Below, piece by piece: positions 17,186 through 26,388 of a stretch of 64,000 nucleotides of DNA. The notes under the pieces were generated by a model. The model searched no databases and was not told the DNA's origin. It was given only the letters and a program-made list of their open reading frames with translations. The stretch lies in the NCBI RefSeq assembly GCF_019173455.1, contig NZ_JADPQH010000001.1:744001-808000 (forward strand), given 5' to 3'. The position numbers were made by a program, and so were the translations under genes. The stretch comes from Nesterenkonia sp. Act20 (lineage in GTDB: Bacteria > Actinomycetota > Actinomycetes > Actinomycetales > Micrococcaceae). Each line of letters opens with the position of its first letter. The first letter of the stretch is position 1.

Positions 17186-17944
17186 GTGTCGTTCTACAGC
17201 GTCGCCAAGAACATCGTCGTGGGACCGGTGGTCAACACGGCCTTTCGCCCCTGGGTGCGCGGGCTGCACAATATCCCCAGTGAGGGGCCCGCGATTCTGG
17301 CCTCGAATCACCTCTCCTTCTCCGACTCCGTGTTCATACCGGTCAAGGTCCCGCGTCAGGTGCATTTCATGGCGAAGGACGACTACTGGGGACGGCAGGG
17401 GGCCTCGGGGTGGGTGATGAAGAAGTTCTTCGACCTCTCCGGGCAGATCCCGATGGACCGCTCCGGAGGGAAGGCCAGCCAGAACTCGCTGAACGCGGGA
17501 GAACTTCTGCTGCGCGACGGCGGCGTGCTCGGTCTCTACCCGGAGGGTACGCGCAGTCCCGACGGGCGGCTGTATCGCGGCAAGCTCGGCATTGCCCGCC
17601 TTGCGCTGAACACCCAGGCGCCGGTGATCCCGATCGCGCTGATCGGCACCGACAAGGTCCAGCCGATCGGGAAGAACATCCCCCGGCTGGGGCGCGTAGG
17701 GATGATCGTGGGCGAGCCGATGACCTTCGACTCCTACTACGGCAATGCCGAGGACCGCTTCGCCCAGCGCGCCGTCACCGACGAGATCATGTACCGGATC
17801 ATGCGGCTCTCGGGGCAGGAGTACGTGGACGTCTACGCCGCCGACGTCAAGCGCCAGCTGGAGGCGGAGAAGGCCGCGGCCAAGGCGGCGCGCCGGGTGC
17901 ACCGCCACCACGGCCAGACCCCCGAGGGGCCGGTCGCAGAGTAG
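17186..17944 (+). CDS. 1-acyl-sn-glycerol-3-phosphate acyltransferase family protein
   Basis: A 252-aa PlsC-type acyltransferase that would acylate lysophosphatidic acid or a related acceptor at the membrane. The catalytic HX4D motif is NHLSFSDS, the glycerol-phosphate binding motif is LYPEGTRSPDGRLYRGK, and VIPIALIGTDK is the usual third motif. I chose GTG 17186 (SFYSVAKN) because a GGAAAGGA ribosome binding site lies just upstream and similarity starts there, although the frame stays open much further upstream. The C-terminus is Lys/Ala/His-rich. It is followed by a strong terminator. Confidence 0.88.
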   Translation: MSFYSVAKNIVVGPVVNTAFRPWVRGLHNIPSEGPAILASNHLSFSDSVFIPVKVPRQVHFMAKDDYWGRQGASGWVMKKFFDLSGQIPMDRSGGKASQNSLNAGELLLRDGGVLGLYPEGTRSPDGRLYRGKLGIARLALNTQAPVIPIALIGTDKVQPIGKNIPRLGRVGMIVGEPMTFDSYYGNAEDRFAQRAVTDEIMYRIMRLSGQEYVDVYAADVKRQLEAEKAAAKAARRVHRHHGQTPEGPVAE

Positions 17945-17972
17945 CCGGAAGCCGGCTGGGCCCCGGCCCACG

Positions 17973-18018
17973 CAGAAAGAGCCCCGAAGCGATGACGATC
18001 GCTTCGGGGCTCTTTCTG
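17973..18018 (+). terminator. Intrinsic terminator with 21-bp stem
   Basis: A perfect 21-bp stem starting CAGAAAGAGCCCCGAAGCG with a GACG loop, lying between the plus-strand acyltransferase and the minus-strand tRNA-Leu. Its AAAGA/TCTTT flanks allow termination in both directions. Confidence 0.85.
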
Positions 18019-18027
18019 TTCGATATG

Positions 18028-18111
18028 TGCGCGAGGGGGGACTTGAACCCCCACGCCCGTGAAGGCACTGGCACCTGAAGCCAGCGCGTCTACCTATTCC
18101 GCCACTCGCGC
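18028..18111 (-). tRNA. tRNA-Leu (anticodon CAG)
   Basis: On the minus strand an 84-nt tRNA folds with acceptor arms GCGCGAG and CTCGCGC (18111-18105 with 18035-18029), an anticodon stem CTGGC/GCCAG around the loop TTCAGGT (anticodon CAG), a long class II variable arm, and a T-arm GGGGGTTCAAGTCCCCC. The long variable arm and anticodon give leucine. CCA is not encoded. Confidence 0.95.
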
Positions 18112-18291
18112 ATACCTGCTGGTCAGGCCTTGCAGACCCGACCGTCTGTCGGCGATTTCTCCCCGGCAGCGAGAAACATATTACCCATAGTGACAGCTGT
18201 ATGCCTAATCGCTGCGGGTACCGGCACCACCGATCTGGCCTGAGCGGACGAGACCACCGGAACAGTCGGGGAACCCTAGTATTGGAGGGAT

Positions 18292-21200
18292 ATGTCTGAA
18301 GCCACCACAGCCCGCCGTGATCAGTTCTCCGCCGAGGATCTCGGCTACCCCGCCCAGCTCCCGGTCACCGGCGAGCGCGAGCGCATCCTGCGCGCGTTGG
18401 CGGATCATCAGGTCATCGTCGTCGCCGGTGAGACCGGTTCGGGCAAGACCACCCAGCTGCCCAAGATGGCGCTGGAGCTGGGACTGCACAGAGACGGGAT
18501 GATCGGCCACACCCAGCCTCGTCGACTGGCGGCCCGGACCGTGGCCGAACGCCTGGCCGAGGAGCTGGGCACCTCGGTGGGCAGGGACATCGGCTACCAG
18601 GTCCGCTTCAACTCTGAGGTCTCCGGGGCGACCGCCGTCAAGCTGATGACCGACGGCATCCTGCTCGCCGAGATTCAGCGTGACCCCCAGCTGAGCCGAT
18701 ACTCGGCCATCATCATCGACGAGGCCCACGAGCGCAGCCTCAATATCGACGTCATCCTGGGCTACCTGCGCCGGGTGCTGCCCACGCGGCCCGATCTCAA
18801 GGTGATCGTCACCTCGGCGACCATCGACCCTGAACGGTTCGCCCGTCATTTCAGCCCCGACCCGGAGAACTGGACGCGCGAGTCCTCCGAGGTGCCGATC
18901 ATCGAGGTCTCCGGGCGCACCTACCCCGTGGAGATCCGCTACCGGCCGATCAATCCCGAGGCGGAGCTCGAAGACTTCGACGAGTCCGAACATTTCGGCG
19001 AGGACGAGGACGGCAGTGCCCGGCAGACAGCCTCGGCTCGCCCCGACTCGGCCGGCAGCACCAGGGCGCCCTCCCCCACCAGCGCCGAGGATGAGGGCCG
19101 TGATCTGCTCGACGCCGTCAGCGACGCGGTGCTGGAGCTGGCCCGCGAGCCCGAGGGCGACATTTTGATCTTCTTCCCCGGCGAGCGCGAGATCCGCGAT
19201 GCCGCGGAGGCCCTGGCGGAGACCGTCTCGCGTGAGCGAAGGCTCAACAACGCAGAGATCCTCCCGCTCTTCGGACGCCTCTCGATGGCCGAGCAGAAGC
19301 GGGTCTTCTCCCCCGGCGGACGACGACGCATCGTGCTCGCCACCAACGTGGCGGAGACCTCGCTGACGGTGCCCGGCATCAAGTACGTGATCGACACCGG
19401 GACAGCACGCATCTCCCGGTATTCCACTCGCACGAAGGTCCAGCGCCTGCCTATCGAGGCGATCTCCCAGGCCAGCGCGAACCAGCGCTCCGGGCGTTCA
19501 GGGCGCACCAGCGACGGAATCGCCATCCGGCTGTACTCGCAGGCGGACTTCGAGTCGCGCCCCGAGTTCACCGACCCGGAGATCCTGCGCACCTCGCTGG
19601 CATCGGTCCTGCTGCAGATGTCCTCGATGGGCATCACGCGGACGCCCGAGGACCTGCTGGACTTCCCCTTCGTGCAGAAGCCCGACGCCAAGGCGGTCAA
19701 CGACGCCGTCCGGCTGCTCACCGAGCTCGGCGCGCTCGAGACTGGCCGAGAGTCGGGGACTCGAGGCGAGGGCAGAGACTCCCGGGCGAAGGGCTCGCGC
19801 GGCAGCGGCTCGGTGACACCTGTGGGGCGCATGCTCGCCCAGCTGCCGGTGGATCCTCGGATGGCCCGGATGATGGTCGAGGCCGCACGGCGGGACTGTC
19901 TGCCCGAAGTCACCGTGCTGGTCGCGGGGCTGACCATTCAGGATCCCCGCGAGCGCCCCGCCGAGAAGCGAGCCCAGGCCGATGAGCTGCACGCCCGATT
20001 CAAGGACGAGAACTCCGACTTCTCGGCGCTGCTGAACCTCTGGCGCTACCTCCAGGAGAAACAGACCGATCTCTCCGGCAATCAGTTCCGCAAGCTCTGT
20101 CACCGCGAACACCTGAACTACTTGCGTGTGCGCGAATGGCAGGACCTGGTCGGTCAGCTCGGGGAGATCGCCGAACAGGTGGAATTCCGCTCGCAGGGTC
20201 CCGGTCGCCGAGGGTCCTCCGGGAGTCGCCCCTCCAAAGGTCGGCGCGGGCGCAAGATGCCCAGCGTCGACCCTGCACAGAAGCACGACCAGATCCATCA
20301 GTCGCTGCTGGCGGGGCTGCTCAGCCATGTGGGTCTGTACAACCCTCGCACCCGTGACTATCAGGGTGCCCGCGGCACCCGGTTTGCGGTGTTCCCCGGC
20401 TCCCACCTGTTCAAGAAGAACCATGACTGGGTCATGGCGAGCGAACTGGTGGAGACCTCGCGGCTGTGGGCACGCACTGTGGCGAAGATCGATCCCGCCT
20501 GGGTCGAGGAGCTGGCCCCGCATCTGGTCAAGACCAGCCACTCCGAGCCGCGCTGGTCCGCCCGGAAGGGCGCCGTGGTCGCCACGGAGAAGATCACCCT
20601 CTTCGGGGTTCCCGTGGTCGCGGACCGGCAGGTGCTCTATTCCAAGGTGGACCCGGAGTACAGCCGCGAGCTGTTCATCCAGCGTGCGCTCGTGGACGGA
20701 GACTGGTCCACGCGCCACCATTTCGACAAGCGCAACCGGGAACGCTTCGCGGAGCTCGAAGAGCTCGAGAACCGCACCCGACGCAAGGACCTTCGCGCCT
20801 CCGATGAGGAGCTCTTCGCCTTCTTCGATGCCCGACTGCCCGCCGACATCGTCTCTCAGCGCCACTTCGACTCCTGGTGGAAGACCCAGCGTCATGAGAC
20901 TCCCGAGCTGCTTGACCTCACCGATGCGGCTCTGATGGCCGAAGCGGCCGAGGAGCTGGACATCGAGTCCTTCCCCGAGCACTTCGACCATGACGGGCTC
21001 CAGCTCGAGCTCCAATACGAGTTCAACCCCACCCGCTACACCGCCGAGAGCGGAGCCGCCGCCACGGCCACTGCCGACGGCGTGACGGTGCGGGTCCCGG
21101 TGCTGTTCCTGAACCAGCTGGAACCGGCACGCTTCGACTGGCTGATCCCTGGTCTGCGCACCGAGCTGGTCACGGCGCTGATCCGCGGCATGCCCAAGCC

Positions 21201-22530
21201 ACAGCGCAAACACTTCGTCCCGGCGCCCGACGTCGCGGCACGTGCCAGGGCTCAGCTGGAGGCGGAATTCACCCCCGGGGTGGATTCGCTGACCGAATCC
21301 TTGGCCACGGTGCTGCGCAGACTCAGAGGGCACGTGGTCGATCCCGCGGTCTTTGACACCAGCGCACTGCCGGAGCACCTGCGGTTCACCTTCGCCGTGG
21401 TCAGTGATCGTGGGCGCGTGTTGGACACCGGATTCGATCTGCGCGAGCTGCAGATCCGCTTCTCCGGAGAGAACCGGGAGGCCATCGGTCGCAGTCTCTC
21501 GACGGGCGAGGACGCACAGGCAGTCGTTCCCAGCTCGGCGCCGCAGCGCGGGTCCCGCAGCTCCAGCACGGCGACCCCGGCCACAGGCTCAGGACAGCGC
21601 GCCGGGACGTCGCCGCACAAGTCCGCGGACGCCTCCCCAGCGGGGAAGCAGAGTCAGACCAGCTGGACCTTCGGGGAGGTCTCCCGGGAGATCACCACCG
21701 AGGTCGCCGGTCGCCAGATCACCGGCTACCCGGCGCTGGCTCCCGACGCCGACGGAAAGCAGAAGGCGTCGTCCGGGGTCTCCTACACGATCCAAGACTC
21801 CGCCCAGGCGCAGCGCCGAGTGCACCGGGCCGGCGTCGTCGCGCTGCTGCGCGAGGTCCTCCCCTCGCCGCAGCGCTATGTGCTGGACAACCTGAGCAAC
21901 CGGGAACGTCTGGCCTTCAGCCAATCACCCCACGGCACGGTGGAGTCCCTGGTCGAGGACGCGACGACGGCGGCCCTGGACCATCTGGTGCCGGCAGAGC
22001 TGCCGTTCAGCGAGGCCGCCTTCCAGCAGCTCGCTCGCGCCGCCCGAGCGGAGCTGATCGAGACCGTGCTCCGGCTCACCGACGTCCTCGCGCAGGTGCT
22101 GGGTCGGTCCACGGAACTCACCGCCAGGCTCTCGCGCATCCGCTCGGATGCGCTGCGGGCACCGCGCAGCGACATGTCCACCCAGCTCCAGCAGCTGGTC
22201 TACCCGGGGTTCGTCACCGCCACGGGACAGGCTCAGCTGCAGCACATGCCGCGCTACCTCCAGGCGATCGGGCTGCGGCTGGACCGCCTCGAGGCAGGTC
22301 AGGGACTCAGCCGCGATGCCACGGACATGGCAGCGGTGCAGGAGCTGGAGGACGAGTACGACGCCGCGCTGGAAGCGGTGCCCGCACAGCTTCCCGTCCC
22401 TGATGAGCTGCTAGCCGTGAAGTGGATGCTCGAAGAGTTCCGCGTCAACCTCTTCGCCCAGCAGCTGGGGACGGCTCAGACCGTGTCAGCCAAGCGGATT
22501 CGGCGCGCGCTCAAGCAGGCGCGCCAGTAG
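18292..22530 (+). CDS. hrpA: ATP-dependent RNA helicase HrpA
   Basis: A 1412-aa DEAH-box helicase. Motif I is GETGSGKTTQLPKM (around residue 48), motif II is DEAH in IIIDEAHERS, motif III is TSATID, and motif VI is QRSGRSGRTSDG. HA2, OB-fold and the long HrpA-specific C-terminal domain (DUF3418) complete the protein; length is near the usual 1300. Low-complexity inserts occur around residues 230-265 and 415-580 and in the C-terminal part. In E. coli HrpA acts in mRNA processing and ribosome rescue (family knowledge). A GGAGG ribosome binding site is just before ATG 18292 and a possible -10 TAGTAT about 10 nt further upstream. Confidence 0.94.
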   Translation: MSEATTARRDQFSAEDLGYPAQLPVTGERERILRALADHQVIVVAGETGSGKTTQLPKMALELGLHRDGMIGHTQPRRLAARTVAERLAEELGTSVGRDIGYQVRFNSEVSGATAVKLMTDGILLAEIQRDPQLSRYSAIIIDEAHERSLNIDVILGYLRRVLPTRPDLKVIVTSATIDPERFARHFSPDPENWTRESSEVPIIEVSGRTYPVEIRYRPINPEAELEDFDESEHFGEDEDGSARQTASARPDSAGSTRAPSPTSAEDEGRDLLDAVSDAVLELAREPEGDILIFFPGEREIRDAAEALAETVSRERRLNNAEILPLFGRLSMAEQKRVFSPGGRRRIVLATNVAETSLTVPGIKYVIDTGTARISRYSTRTKVQRLPIEAISQASANQRSGRSGRTSDGIAIRLYSQADFESRPEFTDPEILRTSLASVLLQMSSMGITRTPEDLLDFPFVQKPDAKAVNDAVRLLTELGALETGRESGTRGEGRDSRAKGSRGSGSVTPVGRMLAQLPVDPRMARMMVEAARRDCLPEVTVLVAGLTIQDPRERPAEKRAQADELHARFKDENSDFSALLNLWRYLQEKQTDLSGNQFRKLCHREHLNYLRVREWQDLVGQLGEIAEQVEFRSQGPGRRGSSGSRPSKGRRGRKMPSVDPAQKHDQIHQSLLAGLLSHVGLYNPRTRDYQGARGTRFAVFPGSHLFKKNHDWVMASELVETSRLWARTVAKIDPAWVEELAPHLVKTSHSEPRWSARKGAVVATEKITLFGVPVVADRQVLYSKVDPEYSRELFIQRALVDGDWSTRHHFDKRNRERFAELEELENRTRRKDLRASDEELFAFFDARLPADIVSQRHFDSWWKTQRHETPELLDLTDAALMAEAAEELDIESFPEHFDHDGLQLELQYEFNPTRYTAESGAAATATADGVTVRVPVLFLNQLEPARFDWLIPGLRTELVTALIRGMPKPQRKHFVPAPDVAARARAQLEAEFTPGVDSLTESLATVLRRLRGHVVDPAVFDTSALPEHLRFTFAVVSDRGRVLDTGFDLRELQIRFSGENREAIGRSLSTGEDAQAVVPSSAPQRGSRSSSTATPATGSGQRAGTSPHKSADASPAGKQSQTSWTFGEVSREITTEVAGRQITGYPALAPDADGKQKASSGVSYTIQDSAQAQRRVHRAGVVALLREVLPSPQRYVLDNLSNRERLAFSQSPHGTVESLVEDATTAALDHLVPAELPFSEAAFQQLARAARAELIETVLRLTDVLAQVLGRSTELTARLSRIRSDALRAPRSDMSTQLQQLVYPGFVTATGQAQLQHMPRYLQAIGLRLDRLEAGQGLSRDATDMAAVQELEDEYDAALEAVPAQLPVPDELLAVKWMLEEFRVNLFAQQLGTAQTVSAKRIRRALKQARQ

Positions 22531-22563
22531 GGCGAAGGGGAACGCGTTCCCGAGCGGCTGCGT

Positions 22564-22998
22564 TCAGTCCGCTTCGGCGGGGACGTGCTCGGCGTCGCCC
22601 ATCAGACGCAGCGCCACGCGCAGCTTCTCGGCCGACTCGTCCATCTTGGCGGCGTCCGGATCGTCATCAGCCTGGGCAAAGCTGTGGTCGGACATGGAGT
22701 TCGAGGGCCACACGTGGATATGCAGGTGTGGCACCTCGAAGCCAGCGATGCTGAGTCCTGCGCGCTCGGATCCGAAGGCCTCGACCTGCGCCTTGCCGAT
22801 GCGGTGGGCCACGTGCATCAGATGGGTCATCAGCTGACCATCGGCCTCGGTCCATTTGTCGACTTCCTGGCGGGGCACCACCAGCGTATGCCCGTAGGCC
22901 AGCGGGGCGATCGAGAGGAACCCGACACAGGTCTCGTCCTGCCAGACGAAGCGTCCAGGAATCTCACCGGCGATGACCTTGCTGAAGACTGTGCTCAT
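22564..22998 (-). CDS. HIT (histidine triad) family hydrolase
   Basis: A 144-aa nucleotide-binding protein with the catalytic histidine triad HLHIHVWP, preceded by the typical N-terminal FSKVIAGEIPGRFVWQDE and central GHTLVVPRQEVDKW motifs. HIT proteins hydrolyse phosphoramidates such as AMP-lysine or dinucleoside polyphosphates. I prefer ATG 22998, spaced correctly after GAGTGGA, over the in-frame GTG at 23007. The C-terminus is Asp/Glu-rich. It is divergent from zur with a 39-bp gap. Confidence 0.9.
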   Translation of the reverse strand: MSTVFSKVIAGEIPGRFVWQDETCVGFLSIAPLAYGHTLVVPRQEVDKWTEADGQLMTHLMHVAHRIGKAQVEAFGSERAGLSIAGFEVPHLHIHVWPSNSMSDHSFAQADDDPDAAKMDESAEKLRVALRLMGDAEHVPAEAD

Positions 22999-23037
22999 GG
23001 GTTCCACTCTAGTCCTGACTGCTAGTCTGGAGCGAGC

Positions 23038-23463
23038 ATGAATCAGATCTCAACCACCCCTCCGGCGCGCGGTCGCTCTACGCGTCAGAAGCGCGCCGTC
23101 TGGGCGGCGCTGCATTCACTCGAGGACTTCGTGAGCGCTCAAGAGCTGCACAAGATCCTCGATGACCGTGGTGAGAAGGTCTCTCTGGCCACGGTCTACC
23201 GGGTGCTGCAGTCGCACCAGGAAGAGGGGCTCGTCGATGTGCTGCGACCGGACGAAGGCGAGGCCATCTACAGGCTCTGTGAGCGCGAGGAGCACCACCA
23301 TCATCTGGTGTGTCGCTCCTGCGGTCTGACCGTGGAGTTCGAGGCACCGGACATCGAAGACTGGGCGGCCAAGCTTGCGGCTCAGCACAACTTCTCCGAA
23401 GTCAGGCACACGTTGGAGATCTTCGGCCTCTGTGCCTCCTGCGCGGCGCTTCCCCGCCGTTGA
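23038..23463 (+). CDS. zur: Zinc uptake regulator, Fur family
   Basis: A 141-aa Fur-family repressor. The N-terminal winged helix includes QEL(H)KILDDRGEKVSLATVYRVLQSHQEEG, and the metal site contains the His-rich EEHHHHLVCRSCG. A structural zinc site is formed by CRSCG and the C-terminal CASC pair. Gene context decides zinc over iron: it is convergent with a zinc ABC importer whose solute-binding protein has a His-rich loop and a palindromic operator. The gene probably starts from a TAGTCT -10 close to the ATG. Confidence 0.9.
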   Translation: MNQISTTPPARGRSTRQKRAVWAALHSLEDFVSAQELHKILDDRGEKVSLATVYRVLQSHQEEGLVDVLRPDEGEAIYRLCEREEHHHHLVCRSCGLTVEFEAPDIEDWAAKLAAQHNFSEVRHTLEIFGLCASCAALPRR

Positions 23464-23517
23464 CTCAGCCGGGGAAGCACCCCGCCGGGTCAGCCGCTGG
23501 CCGCACTGGCCGGTGCG

Positions 23518-24387
23518 TCAGCTCGCCAGCGCGGCGGAGGCTCGCCGGTGCCGGATCCTGCCGCCGCGTCCGATCAGGACGCACACCACGTAGATCAAGA
23601 ACGAGATCGTGGTGATATAGGGGCTGATCGGCACGGTGCCGGTGATCGCGAGCATGATGCCGCCCACCGAGGAGACCAGCGCGAACGCCATGGACAGCAG
23701 CACTGCGAGGTGCGGACGTACGGTGACCTTCAACGCGGCCGCTGCGGGGACCACCAGCAGCGCCAGCACCAGCAGCGCGCCCACCACCTGGACCGACATG
23801 GCCACCGCCACGCCGAGCAGCACCATGAAGACCATGGAGAGCAGGTTCACCCGGACTCCGCGAGCACGTGCCAGCTGCGGATCCACCGAGGCGAACATCA
23901 ACGGGCGCCAGATCAGCAGCAGCACGATGCTGATGAGCACGGCCCCGGTGACAAGGGTCTGCGTCTGGATGTCGTCGACTCCGACGATCTGCCCGGTGAG
24001 CAGACCGAACTTGTTGGCGCTGCGTCCCCGGTAGAGCGAGAGGAAGAGGATCCCAAGTCCCAGGCCGAAGGGCATCAGCACTCCGGTCACGGCGCTGGTG
24101 TCGCGGTCCTTGAGGCTGAGCACGCCGATCAGCATGGCTGCGGCGACGGCCCCCACAGCGGATCCGGCCACTACATCCACCCCGATCAGCAGCGCCAGCG
24201 CGGCCCCGGCGAAGGAGATCTCCGCGATGCCGTGCACGACCAGGGCCGTGCGACGCAGCATGATGAACACGCCGATGAGTCCACCCATGAGGCCTAGCAC
24301 CCCGGCGGTGATCACAGAGTTCTGCACGAGAGAGAAGAGCTCCCAGTACCCTTCGGTGCTGAACGAGCCGGTCAGAGTCTCCATCAT
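23518..24387 (-). CDS. znuB: Zinc ABC transporter permease
   Basis: A 289-aa integral membrane protein of the ABC-3 metal permease family with about eight hydrophobic segments. The family stretch GLMGGLIGVFIMLRRTALVVHGIAEISFAGAALALLIG is present near the N-terminus, and ALLVLALLVVPAAAAL later. It forms the channel of a zinc importer with ZnuC and ZnuA. It overlaps znuC by 4 nt and is convergent with zur, with about 50 bp between the ends. Confidence 0.93.
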   Translation of the reverse strand: MMETLTGSFSTEGYWELFSLVQNSVITAGVLGLMGGLIGVFIMLRRTALVVHGIAEISFAGAALALLIGVDVVAGSAVGAVAAAMLIGVLSLKDRDTSAVTGVLMPFGLGLGILFLSLYRGRSANKFGLLTGQIVGVDDIQTQTLVTGAVLISIVLLLIWRPLMFASVDPQLARARGVRVNLLSMVFMVLLGVAVAMSVQVVGALLVLALLVVPAAAALKVTVRPHLAVLLSMAFALVSSVGGIMLAITGTVPISPYITTISFLIYVVCVLIGRGGRIRHRRASAALAS

Positions 24388-25268
24388 GGAAGCGACAGCT
24401 CCTCGGGGTGGTAGTGGCAGCCCTCGTCGTGGGCGGACATGACCACCAAGCGGCCTTTGTGCTCGATGACGTCGACCGATGAGCCATAGAGCTCGGAGAG
24501 CACCTCCGAGCGCATGACATCCTCGGTGGTGCCGATGCGGTATTGGCCGCGGGCGAAGTAGAGCACACGATCCACGTGCTCGATCACCGGATTGATCTCG
24601 TGGGTCACAAAGACCACGGCGGAGCCCCGGTCCACCGCTTGGCGTCGGATCAGCTCGGTGACTGCCTGCTGGTGATGCAGGTCGAGAGAGTGAAGGGGCT
24701 CGTCGCAGAGCAGCACGTCAGGGTTGGAGGCCAGAGCCTGCGCGGTGCGCAGCCGCTGCTGTTCGCCTCCGGAGAGCAGACCCACCGGCATATCCGCGTA
24801 GGCAGAGGCGCCGACAGCTTGGAGCAGCTCATCCACCCGTCGGCGCAGCTTGCGAGGGTGCAGCCGCATGCCGAATCGATGTCCGTCCAGACCCAGCGCC
24901 ACCATGTCGCGGGCGCGCAGCGGCGTCTCCTCGGGCATGGTCTGCTGCTGCGGGATGTAACCGACGCGGCTGCTGCCCCGCCGCACGGGCTCTCCGGTGA
25001 TCTCCACCGACCCAGCGCTGAGCCGGGTCAGACCCAGCAGCACCTTGAGGAACGTGGATTTGCCCGCGCCATTGGGGCCCAGCACCGCGAGGAACTCGCC
25101 GGGCACCAGCTCGAGGTCCAGGCCCTCCCAGAGCATGCGCCCGTTGAAGCCCACACTGGCGTCGTCGAGCTTCACCACCGGCTCCGCTGCGGGGCTGCGG
25201 GTTGCCGATGGCGTCGCGGGGCTCGTGCTCATGCTCGTGCTCGTGCTGGTGGGGTGCGGATCACCCAC
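24384..25268 (-). CDS. znuC: Zinc ABC transporter ATP-binding protein
   Basis: A 294-aa ABC ATPase that powers zinc import. Walker A is GPNGAGKSTFLK, the signature is LLSGGEQQRLRTAQAL, Walker B is LLCDEPLHSLD and the switch His is in VTHEINPV. The frame continues far upstream inside znuA, but the family similarity begins only at VVKLDDASVGF. GGAGG at 25275-25279 fits GTG 25268 best (ATG 25274 is too close), giving an 8-nt overlap with znuA. The first 30 residues are Ser/Thr/Pro-rich and likely disordered. Confidence 0.88.
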   Translation of the reverse strand: MGDPHPTSTSTSMSTSPATPSATRSPAAEPVVKLDDASVGFNGRMLWEGLDLELVPGEFLAVLGPNGAGKSTFLKVLLGLTRLSAGSVEITGEPVRRGSSRVGYIPQQQTMPEETPLRARDMVALGLDGHRFGMRLHPRKLRRRVDELLQAVGASAYADMPVGLLSGGEQQRLRTAQALASNPDVLLCDEPLHSLDLHHQQAVTELIRRQAVDRGSAVVFVTHEINPVIEHVDRVLYFARGQYRIGTTEDVMRSEVLSELYGSSVDVIEHKGRLVVMSAHDEGCHYHPEELSLP

Positions 25269-26280
25269 GCGCATCCTCCACCACGGTCTCCACGGCGGAG
25301 ATGTTGCTCTCCATCCATTCCACGTAGGAGTCATGCTCTTCAGGGATCGTCTCGTTGAACTCGAGCACTGCCACCCCAGCGTCTTCTGCCGCCTCGCGGA
25401 TCTGTGTAGACTGATTGGTCTCCGTCTGCGGGTTATAGGAGAGCAGATCGATCTGCTGGTCCGCCGCGGCGGTGAGCGCCTCCTGGTAGAGCCGGGGGGC
25501 GACGTCGTCGCCATGTTCCACCGCTGCGAGGAACTGCTCGTCGGTGCTGTCTTCGAGGCCGGCGTCGGTCAGCAGGAACTGGGAGACGGCCTCGGTGGAT
25601 AAGAAGCTCATCGGCTCAGCCTCGATGGCGCGGTTGCGCTCATCCAGCGCGTCGATCTCTGCGGCGAGGGCATCGGCGTTGTCCTGGTAGAGCTCGGCGT
25701 CATCCGGGGCGAGCTCCCCCATGTGGGCACTGAAGTCCTGAACGAAGTCGCTCATCGCGGCGAGGTCGTACCAGAGGTGTTCATTGACGAATCCCTCGGC
25801 GTGATCGTGCCCCGCATGCGGGTCCTCCTCGCCTTCATGCCCTTCATGTTCCTCCTCGCCCTCGTGATCCGCGTCTTCCTCGGCGTGGACGTGCTCGTTC
25901 TCACCCTCGATGATCTGGTAGACGGCGTCTTCCTTGCCGGAGGTCGCGGCAAGGCGTGTGAGGAAGGGGTCATATCCGCCGCCATTGGCGACGATCACGT
26001 CCGCGCGATCCACGCTGAGTCGGTCCTGCGGCGTGGCCTCATAGGAATGGGGGTCTGCGGCGGTGTCATCGACGAGGGCGCTGACCTCCGCAGTATCGCC
26101 CAGAATCCGGCTGGCGAGGTCGGCGTAGACATCGGTGGAGGTCACCACGGTGAGCGTCTCCCCGGAGCCTCCCTCGGCGCCGCTGGAGTCCGAGGCTTCG
26201 GAGGACCCGGCGCAGGCGCTGAGCAGCATCGTGGACGCGGCGAGGATCGCCACGGAGGAGGACAGGCGGGAGGCAGGCAT
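25261..26280 (-). CDS. znuA: Zinc ABC transporter substrate-binding lipoprotein
   Basis: A cluster A-I metal-binding lipoprotein. From ATG 26280 the signal peptide ends in the lipobox LLSAC. The mature part shows VVTSTDVYADLASRI, metal-ligand His in ADPHSYEATPQD, and a strongly acidic His-rich loop (HVHAEEDADHEGEEEHEGHEG and further His to about residue 160), which marks zinc-binding members. The chosen start gives 339 aa. The upstream in-frame codon at 26358 falls inside the operator palindrome, so it is not used. Expression is likely repressed by Zur under zinc excess. Confidence 0.92.
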   Translation of the reverse strand: MPASRLSSSVAILAASTMLLSACAGSSEASDSSGAEGGSGETLTVVTSTDVYADLASRILGDTAEVSALVDDTAADPHSYEATPQDRLSVDRADVIVANGGGYDPFLTRLAATSGKEDAVYQIIEGENEHVHAEEDADHEGEEEHEGHEGEEDPHAGHDHAEGFVNEHLWYDLAAMSDFVQDFSAHMGELAPDDAELYQDNADALAAEIDALDERNRAIEAEPMSFLSTEAVSQFLLTDAGLEDSTDEQFLAAVEHGDDVAPRLYQEALTAAADQQIDLLSYNPQTETNQSTQIREAAEDAGVAVLEFNETIPEEHDSYVEWMESNISAVETVVEDARG

Positions 26281-26347
26281 GAGACGCACTTTCTGACGGA
26301 GACCGCGAACGGTTCGGGCAACTGAGGAAAGCGTACGTCCAGTCTTT

Positions 26348-26366
26348 GTTGAGAACAAATCTCAAC
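26348..26366 (-). promoter_or_regulatory. Probable Zur operator upstream of znuA
   Basis: GTTGAGA-ACAAA-TCTCAAC is a perfect 7-5-7 palindrome in the promoter region of znuA, about 68 bp before the start codon. The site is AT-rich in GC-rich DNA, as is normal for Fur-family operators. Zur regulation is inferred from position and the neighbouring zur gene. Confidence 0.65.
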
Positions 26367-26388
26367 TAGACCCTCAGTGCCTCGTTCC

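Noticed and set aside
19498-21378. 626-codon minus-strand frame opposite hrpA
   Set aside because: Antisense shadow of the helicase; no family features.
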